Shown here in pieces: positions 35,360 through 44,024 of a DNA stretch of 64,000 bases. Source of the DNA: Perlabentimonas sp041656735 (lineage in GTDB: Bacteria > Bacteroidota > Bacteroidia > Bacteroidales > Tenuifilaceae); assembly GCA_041656735.1 (NCBI GenBank), contig JBBACY010000012.1, forward strand, positions 15,635-79,634, in the 5' to 3' direction. Under the pieces are notes generated by a model, which saw only the letters and a program-made list of their open reading frames with translations, was not told where the DNA came from and searched no databases. Each line of letters starts with the position of its first letter. Positions within the stretch are counted from its first letter, which is position 1. The position numbers were made by a program, and so were the translations under genes.

Positions 35360-36291
35360 CTAATGTTTACGAAGATAAAACTTCATTGAGTCGAACTCAA
35401 GTTCAACAACCTTATTATCTTTAATAAGTTGGTCTAATACAGAGAGATCTGAATTGTTTTTCGATAACAGTTCGCGCATGGTATCCTCCCTAATTGGGTG
35501 AACAGCGCAAATATTAAGGATATCATCGGAGGCATTACCTGTGAATCCTGTGTCTGTACCCTCAAAGCCCAATATTAGCTCAGCATTAAGTCCTCGCCTA
35601 ATAAAAATTTGGTACGCTTCATTAATTACCTTGTCACTTGAAGGCTTTACAGTTGAAAGAGCAGGGGGTCTTGTGGGAATTGACAGATAGGCAATTGACG
35701 GATTAATACTAAGAATCTGACGAGCGGTTCTATCGAGCGCTACTCCGTGGTCGTTTACCCCATCAACAAGCATCGTTTCGGTAACAAGGGTGCCATTATA
35801 CTGATTTGCAAACGACTGAATTCCACTACTCATTATATCGAAGTTAAGTTTGGGCTGCGGCCTGTTTAACTTCGTCCAAATAATTTGATCGGCAGTATCA
35901 ACCTTAATTGATACCCAATCGGCCAGCGCTAACTCTTCTCTTACCTCAGGTTTGTAGAGCATTGAACCATTGGAAATAACTGCAATGGGGATATTAAATT
36001 GTTTAAGCCGTTGTATGGATTTACCCAAATTTTGGTCGAGCGTGGGTTCGCCATTAGCCACAAAGGTTAAAAAATCGGGCATATCATCAGCGTTCAGCTT
36101 ATTTAAATGACTTTCAACCTCCCAATAAATTTGCTTTGGCTCGTAAACGGTTCACGCTCTATGCTATACCGTTGTTTTGCCCCTACCTGACAATAAATAC
36201 AGGAGTAAGAGCATATTTTACTGTTACGAATATTATTTATTCCTAAACTTTTGCCCAAACGGCGCGACGGTATTGGTCCAAAGCAAATCAT
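35360..36291 (-). pseudogene. Radical SAM protein interrupted by a single-base frameshift
   Basis: The first frame (36291-36103) encodes PIPSRRLGKSLGINN and the [4Fe-4S]-binding CSYSCIYCQ motif (CxxxCxxC), then runs out at ESQSKF-like nonsense. Moving frame by one at about 36145 restores a continuous protein: REPF is followed by YEPKQIYWEVESHLNKLNAD and MPDFLTFVANGEPTLD. The second frame (36082-35360) continues to a normal C-terminus with a winged-helix-like tail. One T appears to be missing in a T run (AAA at 36145-36147 on the plus strand). Intact, the protein would have about 310 residues. It could be a sequencing error, a true mutation or, less likely, programmed frameshifting. Confidence 0.88.
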
Positions 36292-36293
36292 AA

Positions 36294-37157
36294 CTAGCTA
36301 GCAATTATCTTGTTCCAAATTAACTTAAGGCTATCGGTTATCTCCGAATCGGGAGCCCATTCTGTAATACTTTTGCAATTAACCATTGCGTCAACCACAA
36401 TGCTACTAAATGGTAACTTGCCTGCAAAAAGTATGTTTTCGCTTTTACAGTAACGCTCAATTTCGTGAGTCATATCTTCATTTAAATCGAACTTATTAAT
36501 TAGCACCCAAGGCTTTAAGTTGAATTTAGAAACAAGTTCAAGAGTACGCTTCATGTCGTGCAGACCCGATATGGTAGGCTCCGTTACAATAAGCACATGA
36601 TCAACACCTGTTATTGATGATATTACGGCACAACCTATGCCTGGAGGTCCATCAATTACAATATGCTCCAAGTTATTTTCCTTGGCAACTTTTTTGGCCT
36701 TTTCACGGACCATATTCACTAGCTTACCCGAATTTTCCTCGCCCGGAGCTAACCTTCCGTAAACCATTTTGCCATTCCGAAAATCGCCCGAGTACATTCG
36801 GCTTTTATCATTATCGAGCATCGAAATGGCGTTTTCGGGGCATATCCTCCAGCACAGCTGGCAACCATCGCACGAAGTTTCCAGCACCTCTACCCTTCCA
36901 TCAACTTTAGTAATGGCATCGAACCTACAATACTCCATACACAAACCACAGTTGGTGCATTTTTCGTAATCGATAACAGCAGTTTGGCCTGCTATGTAAA
37001 CCTCTTCCTCGTCGTGAGTTGGGTTAAATATAATATGTAGATTTGCTGCATCAACATCACAATCGGACAGTAAAATTTCCTGCGACATTGTTGCAAAAGC
37101 TGCCGTAATACTACTTTTACCCGTGCCCCCTTTACCGCTTATAATGGCTATTTCCAT
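36294..37157 (-). CDS. MinD/Mrp-type ATPase with ferredoxin insert (first of two)
   Basis: The start at 37157 (MEIAIISGKGGTGKSS) puts the deviant Walker A at the N-terminus as in the family; the open frame has 15 more codons upstream. Between P-loop and Walker B lies a two-[4Fe-4S] ferredoxin module: CTNCGLCMEYCRF and CDGCQLCWRICP (about residues 80-125). Walker B is HIVIDGPPGIG. Such proteins are found next to NifX-like and CGGC proteins in anaerobes and probably move or assemble clusters, though no function is proven. It is paired with a paralogue 135 bp upstream and is followed after 2 bp by the radical-SAM gene. Confidence 0.9.
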   Translation of the reverse strand: MEIAIISGKGGTGKSSITAAFATMSQEILLSDCDVDAANLHIIFNPTHDEEEVYIAGQTAVIDYEKCTNCGLCMEYCRFDAITKVDGRVEVLETSCDGCQLCWRICPENAISMLDNDKSRMYSGDFRNGKMVYGRLAPGEENSGKLVNMVREKAKKVAKENNLEHIVIDGPPGIGCAVISSITGVDHVLIVTEPTISGLHDMKRTLELVSKFNLKPWVLINKFDLNEDMTHEIERYCKSENILFAGKLPFSSIVVDAMVNCKSITEWAPDSEITDSLKLIWNKIIAS

Positions 37158-37292
37158 ATTCTTTTCTTTTGAAACTATTTTAACACCGAGGGCTTTTGCC
37201 AACGGATTGTAAACTTAATATACTGGGCTTTTGCCCGCTTGTGCTACTTACGTTTGGTTAATTCTTACGTATTACAACTTTTTGCCTAGCGC

Positions 37293-38165
37293 TTAAACAC
37301 ACATTTCACTCACAGTATCTAAAACGGCAAGTAGCTGTTCCTGCATAGCAACCTTTTCTTTGGCAATAATTTTACCCTTCGAGTAAATCGTCGCAATCTC
37401 CCTATCAAAGGGGATTTCCATTAGCAACGGAATATTTTCTTGCTCTAAATACTCGTAAACTTTATCATCGCCTAAACCCGCTCTATTTATAATTACACCG
37501 CACTTTTTGTTCATAGTACGCAAGGTTTCAACCGATTGCTTAAGGTCGCTTACACCAAAAGGTGTTGGTTCGGTTATAAGAATAACAAAATCGGCTAGCG
37601 ACACGGTTTGTATAAATGGGCATGATGTGCCTGGTGGCGAATCCATTAGAACTATGTGGTCAAAACCAGCTGCGTTTATTGCCCTTTTTACTACGGGCAC
37701 AGTTGAATAAACGCCAACATGAATTCGCGCCTCAACAACAGTTGATGTGGGTGTAATGCCATAAAAATTAACCTCGCCAAGCGATACATCCTTCTCGGTA
37801 ATTGCACCAAATTTACACGCCTCGGTACATGCGCCACAGCCATGGCACAAATCTTCTATTACCTTTATTACCTTTTGTTGAGGAACTATAAAAATTGCCT
37901 TATAGGCACAATAATCGTGGCATTTGCCACAATAGGTGCATTTACTCTCGTCGATAACTGGCACACGCTGCGTTACATCGATAGTTTTATTAAGTTGCCC
38001 ATCGAAAAAAATCATATCGTTGGGTTCTTCAGCATCACAATCAATAAGTGTTACAGGAACACCCTGATTTTGTAATGAATAAAACAAACTGGTAGATACC
38101 AGCGTTTTACCGGTGCCTCCCTTTCCGCTTGCTATGGCAATTCGTAATTTTTTACTATTAATCAT
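37293..38165 (-). CDS. MinD/Mrp-type ATPase with ferredoxin insert (second of two)
   Basis: A 290-residue paralogue of the preceding protein: Walker A IASGKGGTGKTLVS, ferredoxin module CTYCGKCHDYCAY and CHGCGACTEACKF, Walker B HIVLMDSPPGTSC. The paralogue pair probably forms a heterodimer (inference from invariable pairing). Its start overlaps the end of the CGGC gene by 8 nt, so the two are translationally linked. Confidence 0.9.
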   Translation of the reverse strand: MINSKKLRIAIASGKGGTGKTLVSTSLFYSLQNQGVPVTLIDCDAEEPNDMIFFDGQLNKTIDVTQRVPVIDESKCTYCGKCHDYCAYKAIFIVPQQKVIKVIEDLCHGCGACTEACKFGAITEKDVSLGEVNFYGITPTSTVVEARIHVGVYSTVPVVKRAINAAGFDHIVLMDSPPGTSCPFIQTVSLADFVILITEPTPFGVSDLKQSVETLRTMNKKCGVIINRAGLGDDKVYEYLEQENIPLLMEIPFDREIATIYSKGKIIAKEKVAMQEQLLAVLDTVSEMCV

Positions 38166-38601
38166 ATTTAAGCCTTAATTCTTCTTCAACAAGGGTATCC
38201 TTAATCACATTTTTGTAGAATGCCGAACCCCATGTATTTAAATTAGAATGTGTTGTGTAATATTTTTGTGGTATTGGATGCGTACCAAAAACGACCTCCA
38301 TTCCAAATTTCTCAGGAATAAACTCCGAGAAATGTTTCAATCGAGGGCATGGCGGGTAACCTACAATTAACCCAGTTGCCAAGTGAATGTGGGTTGCACC
38401 ATTTTTTTTCATCTCTTCGGGTGCGTACTCAATATTGCCTCCAGGGCAACCTCCGCAGGTGGTGTATCCAACAAGTTCAACATCCATATTCTTGTAGCGA
38501 GCAAAAGCCCCCTCCCTATTACGTAAAGAGCGTAAACACTTTCCACCAGCGCAAGTATGATACCTGTCGCAAATAATTATTCCAACTTTAACCTTTTCCA
38601 T
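38158..38601 (-). CDS. CGGC-domain protein
   Basis: A 147-residue protein with the family's CGGCPGG motif (about residue 50) and further Cys in RYHTCAGGKC and GYPPCPRLKH. These six conserved cysteines suggest binding of a metal or Fe-S cluster. The biochemical function is unknown. It lies 17 bp after the DUF89 gene and overlaps the second ferredoxin-ATPase. Confidence 0.88.
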   Translation of the reverse strand: MEKVKVGIIICDRYHTCAGGKCLRSLRNREGAFARYKNMDVELVGYTTCGGCPGGNIEYAPEEMKKNGATHIHLATGLIVGYPPCPRLKHFSEFIPEKFGMEVVFGTHPIPQKYYTTHSNLNTWGSAFYKNVIKDTLVEEELRLKYD

Positions 38602-38618
38602 ACTAAAAATTTAAAGTT

Positions 38619-39470
38619 CTATAATGCAAAATTATGAACTACAAAATCGCCTTTTACTACCCCCAGCATTTCGGCAATTAAATCGCACTTAACCATCAGC
38701 AGAAAAAATATGCGTGGGTCATTCTCATTAAGCAAGCCCTCTAAATTTCCCTGCCCTTTAGATATAATCACGTCTGCCGAGTTGTAAACTCTTAAAAACT
38801 CATCGCTACACCTCTCTAAAACTGTTGAGGGCGCATCGTAACCGTTCGAAATAACATCGGCTGCGTAGGACATCCCAACCTGAACGGCATCATCAGCCGT
38901 AGCGTCGTTAAGTGCAGGGCCGCCCTTCACAGCATAGGTAACATTCCCATGCATCATGATTTCAATAAACAGCCTGTCGAAAACTATTTCGCCAGCATTA
39001 TCACCTAGGTATAACACGTTTTTTGCATTGCGCAATTTCTGCTTAAGCTGCTCAGACTGATCAATGGCGAAGTTAGATTGCAGCACCCTATCAATGGTTT
39101 TATGTATATCAAAACTAGTGCTTGCGCCATAATCCATTATATTGCCAGCAAGGGCGAGCCTAAGTGCCAATTTAAATGGATCCTCCGCATTTAGCACCCG
39201 CGGCTTCCATTCATCATAAAGTTCAAGGGCAACCCTGTTGCTCTCCTCCTTCTCCTCCTTAAACGGGTCGTCGATATTAATAATTCGACAAAGCATTTTG
39301 CTTAAGTTACGCTGAATATCCGGGGTCGACGTTGTAAATTCACCACCGATAATGTGTTCAAAAAATGCAAGAAAGAGCCGTTGCTGACTTTCGGTTACAT
39401 CATACTTCTCAAAAAGCCTGTTATAGGTCCTGTGGATACAAGCAATGCACCTTTCATCAATAGTACCCAT
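38619..39470 (-). CDS. DUF89/ARMT1-like protein
   Basis: A 283-residue protein of the DUF89 family, whose characterised members are metal-dependent damage-control phosphatases. Family motifs are seen as CIACIHRTYNRL at the N-terminus, LYLGDNAGEIVFDRLFIE (conserved DNAGE metal site), and DVIISKGQGNLEGL near the C-terminus. The archaeal/bacterial short form lacks the pantothenate kinase fusion. Spacing is 5 bp from the NifX-like gene upstream. Confidence 0.88.
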   Translation of the reverse strand: MGTIDERCIACIHRTYNRLFEKYDVTESQQRLFLAFFEHIIGGEFTTSTPDIQRNLSKMLCRIINIDDPFKEEKEESNRVALELYDEWKPRVLNAEDPFKLALRLALAGNIMDYGASTSFDIHKTIDRVLQSNFAIDQSEQLKQKLRNAKNVLYLGDNAGEIVFDRLFIEIMMHGNVTYAVKGGPALNDATADDAVQVGMSYAADVISNGYDAPSTVLERCSDEFLRVYNSADVIISKGQGNLEGLLNENDPRIFFLLMVKCDLIAEMLGVVKGDFVVHNFAL

Positions 39471-39475
39471 GCTAA

Positions 39476-39844
39476 TTAATGGCTACAACCGTGACTATGA
39501 TTCTCGTCGTGGTTACAGTAATTTGCGCTGAGTTGCAACTTATCGTCTATAAACTGTGTAACAATCTCTTTAGCGTCAATCAATGGAGCGCCAATAAATA
39601 CATTAATTTTTTGCTCATGAAAAAGATCGATGGCCTTTTGCCCCATACCGCCTGCAATAACATCGGTAACTCCAAACTGAGCAACCCATCGAGGGTATAC
39701 ACCAGGCACATGTTCAGGGGGCGTGTGTGTTTCAATATTTGCAATTGCGCCATTCTTCACATCAACAATAGCAAATTGTTGGCAATGGCCAAAATGAGCG
39801 CAAAGTACGCCACTCTCTAGCGGCAAGGCAATTTTTTTGTTCAT
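39476..39844 (-). CDS. NifX/NifB-family metallocluster-binding protein with His/Cys tail
   Basis: A 122-residue dinitrogenase iron-molybdenum cofactor-type domain: MNKKIALPLESGVLCAHFGHCQQFAIVDV, then FGVTDVIAGGMGQKAIDLF and the IFIGAPL-like end. A metal-binding tail follows (NYCNHDENHSHGCSH). The protein presumably binds a metal cluster but there is no nif gene nearby, so nitrogen fixation is not implied. It follows the DUF5320 gene after 127 bp that hold a hairpin. Confidence 0.88.
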   Translation of the reverse strand: MNKKIALPLESGVLCAHFGHCQQFAIVDVKNGAIANIETHTPPEHVPGVYPRWVAQFGVTDVIAGGMGQKAIDLFHEQKINVFIGAPLIDAKEIVTQFIDDKLQLSANYCNHDENHSHGCSH

Positions 39845-39881
39845 AAAAAGTGAATTTTTATTGAATTATGGATTTTTTTTA

Positions 39882-39906
39882 ACGGAGGCTATTTAAAAGC
39901 CTCCGT
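39882..39906. terminator. Hairpin between the DUF5320 and NifX-like genes
   Basis: ACGGAGGCT and AGCCTCCGT form a perfect 9-bp stem with a 7-nt loop. No U-tract follows on either strand in the expected place, so it may be an attenuator or RNA-processing site rather than a terminator. Confidence 0.45.
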
Positions 39907-39971
39907 ATGAACACAATATTAATTATAAGGCACTAAATTACAATATTCTGAAACAAACACGTCGTGTAACT

Positions 39972-40235
39972 TTAAAACCCCGACCTAAACCTATTTTGCA
40001 TTCCTAAACCACGGCCACGAAAACCACGGCCGCGCCCACCTTGGGCACCCTGACCACCTTGGCCACGACCATTTCCGAAACCACGTGCAAAATTCTCAGG
40101 CATATTTTCAGGAGCAATATTTGGCTCAACTACTGCCTGATTTGCTTTTCCGACACCATAATTAGTACAGCGTCCCATTCTACGACCAGTCATTGGGCCT
40201 TGCCCAGCTGGACCTTCTTGATTAAATCTTGGCAT
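39972..40235 (-). CDS. DUF5320-type small Gly/Arg-rich protein
   Basis: An 87-residue protein starting MPRFNQEGPAGQGPMTGRRMGRC, the signature of the DUF5320 family, and ending in a Gly/Arg-rich low-complexity region (GGQGAQGGRGRGFRGRGLG). Homologues accompany NifX-like proteins and CGGC/Mrp proteins in anaerobes. The function is unknown; one conserved Cys (GRCTN) remains. Confidence 0.85.
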   Translation of the reverse strand: MPRFNQEGPAGQGPMTGRRMGRCTNYGVGKANQAVVEPNIAPENMPENFARGFGNGRGQGGQGAQGGRGRGFRGRGLGMQNRFRSGF

Positions 40236-40412
40236 AACTACCTCCTATTTAAAAGATTAAAAATATAATAAAACAATATGAACAAGCATACCTAGCGCAT
40301 TTAGCTATAATCAACCATAACCAATGACAACACTCGATGGCAAATTGACTTTAAGCAATATTTAGCGTTGAAGTAAGAGCGAACGATAAGGTAGGCTAGT
40401 AAAATGTTGCAA

Positions 40413-40592
40413 CTACTCTCCGCTTCGTAATCGTTTTCCCTTCCCTTCGCCACAATCGCCCTTGCGCTTCTTGCCCATTCCTTTCCCTAACTTCTTCAAT
40501 TTTTCCTCTTCCGAAGTTTTTCCACATTCTCCTAATTTCCTACCCGAATGAGCACCTTTGCCCTCGGGCCCTGTTCCATCAAGCTTAGGCAT
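40413..40592 (-). CDS. Small DUF5320-like protein (59 residues)
   Basis: A short gene, ATG at 40592 to TAG at 40415. The product begins MPKLDGTGPEGKGAHSGRK and continues with LGECGKTSEEEKLKKLGKGMGK to a basic Cys-containing end. The MPxxDGxGPxGxGxxxGRxxG start is recognisably related to the neighbouring DUF5320 protein. It is basic and Gly/Lys-rich, with Cys at about residues 23 and 47. It lies between the NifX-like gene (13 bp after its stop) and the DUF5320 gene on the same strand. Confidence 0.8.
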   Translation of the reverse strand: MPKLDGTGPEGKGAHSGRKLGECGKTSEEEKLKKLGKGMGKKRKGDCGEGKGKRLRSGE

Positions 40593-40604
40593 AACTAGTT
40601 ATAT

Positions 40605-40919
40605 TTAATTATTAAACATTTCAATTATCTCTCGCACCGTCTTCTTCTCTTTTACAACTATCATCTGTATTTTCAAACTATCAACCAACGACTTAATTTT
40701 CATTCCAAACTCGCCCGAAACAATTTTATTTACATTTCGTGATGCTACAACCTGAACAGATGCTGGTCCAGCACCATTCTCGGCGTCTTTATTGGGGTTT
40801 GGCACAAATTCGGTTGATTTACTCTCGGTGTCGTAAATCACAAAGTGCGAACAGCGTCCAAAACGCTCGTCTAGAAGTGAGTCTAAACTATCTCCTGTTG
40901 ATGTAATTGCTACTTTCAT
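40605..40919 (-). CDS. NifX/NifB-family metallocluster-binding protein
   Basis: A 104-residue single-domain protein: MKVAITSTGDSLDSLLDERFGRCSHFVIYD with the conserved RFGRC, then VVASRNVNKIVSGEFGMK. This is the minimal dinitrogenase iron-molybdenum cofactor-type domain. It follows the DUF134 regulator after 9 bp and is the first structural gene of the cluster. Confidence 0.9.
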   Translation of the reverse strand: MKVAITSTGDSLDSLLDERFGRCSHFVIYDTESKSTEFVPNPNKDAENGAGPASVQVVASRNVNKIVSGEFGMKIKSLVDSLKIQMIVVKEKKTVREIIEMFNN

Positions 40920-40928
40920 ACTATTATT

Positions 40929-41507
40929 TTAATTTAAGTTTGTTTTAACTTTTCTTGTTAATCGTTTACCACACTGCGGACACATTTCACCCTTGCAAGG
41001 GCTGCCATGCTTATGAAGTTCCTCGTAACCACAGCTGGCACAAACGCACATATCGGCAATATGCTCCACCTCATTCTTAGCGCTTCCAGTTTCCACATCG
41101 TAACCGTATATTTTCTCGCTTTTGCATAGAGGGCAATTAACTAACTCGATATTCCTTTGAGGGTTATTAAAGTAGCAATGGCAAGTTTTGCAACTGTACC
41201 AATCGCTATCGAAGTAAACTTTTCCGCCATCAATGCTAATTTGTCTATTTTCGGCAAAAGCCTTTGCCACCTTTTTTCTTACAGAAGCATATATACGAGT
41301 AAATGTTGGCCTTGAAACGCCCATAATTTCAGATGCCTGATGATGAGTATACATATCATAATCACATAATTTAAAGGCTTCATACTCTTCAAAATGTATG
41401 AGTATAGGTTCGTTCACCGTCTCATTAACATTGTGACCATACGGCTTAAACCCCTTCATTGGTGGGGGATTAAGGATTTTTCGAAATACTCGTGCTCGTG
41501 GTGCCAT
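40929..41507 (-). CDS. DUF134-family regulator with zinc-ribbon extension
   Basis: The ATG at 41507 (MAPRARVFRKILNPPPM) is preferred; the frame extends two codons upstream to a TTG. DUF134 features: KGFKPYG near the N-terminus, EEYEAFKLCDYD and a sigma-like helix-turn-helix (HHQASEIMGVSRPTFTRIYASVRKKVAKAF). The C-terminal half adds two zinc-ribbon-like modules: CKTCHCYF...CPLCKS and CVCASCGYEEL...CKGEMCPQCGKR. It is the first gene of the cluster and two palindromes lie just before its start codon, so it is probably an autoregulator and the switch of the cluster. Confidence 0.9.
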   Translation of the reverse strand: MAPRARVFRKILNPPPMKGFKPYGHNVNETVNEPILIHFEEYEAFKLCDYDMYTHHQASEIMGVSRPTFTRIYASVRKKVAKAFAENRQISIDGGKVYFDSDWYSCKTCHCYFNNPQRNIELVNCPLCKSEKIYGYDVETGSAKNEVEHIADMCVCASCGYEELHKHGSPCKGEMCPQCGKRLTRKVKTNLN

Positions 41508-41517
41508 AGTCAAGTTA

Positions 41518-41557
41518 TGAACATTTGTTCACTGCAAAGATAGTGAACATATGCTCA
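41518..41557 (-). promoter_or_regulatory. Two palindromic operator-like sites upstream of the DUF134 gene
   Basis: TGAACATTTGTTCA (41518-41531) and TGAACATATGCTCA (41544-41557) are two copies of a 14-bp palindrome, TGAACAnnTGyTCA, with centres 26 bp apart. They begin 11 bp upstream of the DUF134 start codon. Placement and repetition suggest a regulator binding site, most simply for the DUF134 protein itself. The rest of the gap up to 41855 shows no gene. Confidence 0.65.
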
Positions 41558-41855
41558 TTCAGCAAATATTCTTTCCATTATTTTAATGAAAACCAAATTT
41601 TAGTTGTTTTCAACCTTATCAAAATATGGTAAAATCAAGTAGAACAGCAAGTTAAGGGTATTATAAAAAATAAACATAGAACCATAAAACATTCACCCGA
41701 GAAACCATAAGCAGGAGTGAAACCGTTTAAGGTTCAAATAAATAGAAGTGATTTTGGAGGGAGTTCAAAGATTATATCTCTTTGGAGAAATATTTACAAC
41801 GATCAGCAATTGATTGCAGGTTTAAAAAAAACGGAGTTTATTGCATTAAACAAAA

Positions 41856-41888
41856 AAACAGCAATTCTTTACAAAATAATTGCTGTTT
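41856..41888 (-). terminator. Terminator of the B12-riboswitch operon
   Basis: AAACAGCAATT at 41856-41866 pairs perfectly with AATTGCTGTTT at 41878-41888, and the minus strand continues with TTTT. It lies 24 bp after the stop codon of the T9SS-sorted protein gene. Confidence 0.85.
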
Positions 41889-41912
41889 AATTTATACTAA
41901 ACATTACACAAA

Positions 41913-42371
41913 TTAATCAATATAACTGAACCTTCGGGAAATTTTGTGGGTTTTATAGCTGAATGTGATTAGGTAAATACCTTTTGACAACCTCTCGTAA
42001 GGCAAATTAATTACTACTCCATTACTAACCTCTATATCTTCAACAAGAAGTTTAGAGCCTATTAGATTGGTGACAACAACAGAAATGGTTTCGCCTTGTT
42101 TAACTCCCGAAAACCTTGCTTTAAAAACATCGTTACTACCTAAAGGGTTTGGGAAAATTGTTACATCGAAGAGGTTAACTGGTAAACTATCACTAGGCAT
42201 AATATATGTGCCAGTACCAATTGCTGTAGAAGCGTAACCGCCACCAGCACCCCCAGAATAGTATACTTGTGCGTTTGTGCCATAGCTTAACCCTATAAAC
42301 AGCATAAACCAATAAAATATGTACCGTGTGTTGTATAGCTTTATCATACGCATTTTTTTGCTTGAAAACAT
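41913..42371 (-). CDS. Small secreted protein with type IX secretion sorting domain
   Basis: A 152-residue protein: a signal peptide after a basic N-terminus (YIFYWFMLFIGLSYGTNAQ), a short Gly/Tyr-rich mature part, and from about residue 65 a T9SS type A C-terminal domain (VTIFPNPLGSNDVFKARFSG, GSKLLVEDIEVSNG, LSKGIYLITFSYKTHKISRRF). The product has almost no passenger domain, so it may be a surface tether or an eroded protein. It is the last gene of the cobalamin-riboswitch operon, 108 bp after the SUMF-type gene. Confidence 0.85.
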   Translation of the reverse strand: MFSSKKMRMIKLYNTRYIFYWFMLFIGLSYGTNAQVYYSGGAGGGYASTAIGTGTYIMPSDSLPVNLFDVTIFPNPLGSNDVFKARFSGVKQGETISVVVTNLIGSKLLVEDIEVSNGVVINLPYERLSKGIYLITFSYKTHKISRRFSYID

Positions 42372-42479
42372 TACATCAATCCTTAGTTTAAAACAAAACT
42401 ACTTAAAATGCTCTATGCAAGTTAAATAACTTTTACTAATAAATAACATTTATTTGTAAATAAACTTACTTCAGTTCTA

Positions 42480-43994
42480 TCATCTACCCCCTCGACCACC
42501 CAACGTGTTTCGGCGAGACGAAGGTTTAAAATGAGAGTAAAACCTATCGGAAACGGCCAAATCACGAAATGACCCCACATCGAAAATGGCACTCCCCCAT
42601 GCTCCGCCCTTTGTTATTACGCCCAATGCTGTATTAGGGTTACACCAGCTATGCTGATTTGCATTCCCGTTTTCATCAATACTGCCATCGCCTAATAAGC
42701 CAGTAAAGAGCTCTCCACCGCCACCAATCATAATAGTTTGCTCCCAAACATTGCCGCTCATCTCCATTACACCATAGTATGCTGCCCCTGCATCGATGCG
42801 CGAAGAGTTTTCAAACGCAGCAAAGCCAGTACGCAAAACGCCTCGCAAACCCCACCCATCAATAGCAATAACGGTACCATAGTTAGCTAAACCACTATTT
42901 TGGGTAGCTTTCTCGGTAACTGTTTCAAAATCTGCTCCGTCATTCTCAACCGAGTTGGCGTTAACAGCAAAACTTGTACCCCAGGCAAATTCGCCCTCAA
43001 CAGGTAAAGTACTAGCACCTCTACAAACTTTTTCGTACTCCATTTCGGTTATAGGGCGAAGCGCAGCCCAATCGAGATAGGCGCTTAAATCACCCCAACT
43101 CAAAAAATTTGCAGCTCTGTGCCCTCCATCGAGCTCATCATTAAAAGTTGAATTTGCATTAAAATTTACGCCATATACTGCAGGGTATGAATTTTCTTTA
43201 CCCGATTCGGCAATGGCAATTCCGTTTCGATAAAGGCTATCGGGTGCGTAAGGATTTACCATGGCGAATGTTCCTCTGGGCACGCTAGGTAACGAGGCCG
43301 TTCTGTTTTTTTGCTGCTTATATGTTAAGGTATTCAAAAAATCGGCATACTGTAGTTGCGAAATTTCGTACTTCATCACATAAAAAGAAGCATATCCTTT
43401 TGGAAACTCACGTGGTAAAGTGGTGGCCAATTCGGTAGGTTTAAACTCCTGATTAGGATTATGTATAAAAATATCAAGCGGACTTAAAGCACTCTCAGAT
43501 GAAATTAGAACGGGTTTCTTCCCTTTATTTACTAGTGACGAAACTGACACACCGTCACCTAAATAAAAAGGCCCCTCGGGGATGTAAACCATTTCAATGG
43601 CAAAAATTTTAATCTGATTGTATCCTGCTAAATCGGGTATAGCAAATAATGATACCTGTGTAGGTTTTACATTACCATAACGGCCAGCTTCTATCGCTAC
43701 AAACACACCCATTCCGTCTGATACAGACTCAACACTTAACCCCTCACCTGCAAAATGCACCGCAGTCTCGGTAGCTAAATTAATGTGCTCCCAAATTCCC
43801 GATGAGGTTCTTCCTTTCAAAAAAACCCACACGGCATCCTTGTTTCCTCCCTGGTCGGTTAGATTCCAACTATTTTCCCAACTAATATCAAAGCGAACCA
43901 TTTTATCTTCAATACTAGCATTAGTAACTGATAAGTTATTGGCAAACAAAAACAGACTACAAGAACTAAAGACTAATGAAAGTAAGAACCGCAT
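42480..43994 (-). CDS. Secreted SUMF1/FGE-type domain protein
   Basis: A 504-residue exported protein. The signal peptide is MRFLLSLVFSSCSLFLFA, then a beta-rich region (about 20-135) and a formylglycine-generating-enzyme-like (SUMF1/EgtB) domain: FYVMKYEISQLQYADFLNTL, RPITEMEYEKVCRGA, VMEMSGNVWEQTI, ITKGGAWGS and DRFYSHFKPSSRRNTLGGRGGR. The catalytic Cys pair of true FGE is not evident, so it is probably a binding or structural version. It shares the B12-riboswitch operon; a role in corrinoid capture or in modifying a surface partner is possible but unproven. Confidence 0.85.
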   Translation of the reverse strand: MRFLLSLVFSSCSLFLFANNLSVTNASIEDKMVRFDISWENSWNLTDQGGNKDAVWVFLKGRTSSGIWEHINLATETAVHFAGEGLSVESVSDGMGVFVAIEAGRYGNVKPTQVSLFAIPDLAGYNQIKIFAIEMVYIPEGPFYLGDGVSVSSLVNKGKKPVLISSESALSPLDIFIHNPNQEFKPTELATTLPREFPKGYASFYVMKYEISQLQYADFLNTLTYKQQKNRTASLPSVPRGTFAMVNPYAPDSLYRNGIAIAESGKENSYPAVYGVNFNANSTFNDELDGGHRAANFLSWGDLSAYLDWAALRPITEMEYEKVCRGASTLPVEGEFAWGTSFAVNANSVENDGADFETVTEKATQNSGLANYGTVIAIDGWGLRGVLRTGFAAFENSSRIDAGAAYYGVMEMSGNVWEQTIMIGGGGELFTGLLGDGSIDENGNANQHSWCNPNTALGVITKGGAWGSAIFDVGSFRDLAVSDRFYSHFKPSSRRNTLGGRGGR

Positions 43995-44024
43995 AGCATT
44001 GGGTTTAATGTGATGCTATAAATA

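Noticed and set aside
39476..40919. Nitrogen-fixation locus suggested by NifX-like proteins
   Set aside because: No nifH, nifD, nifK or other nif gene is present. The small NifX-type domain alone is widespread in non-fixing anaerobes.
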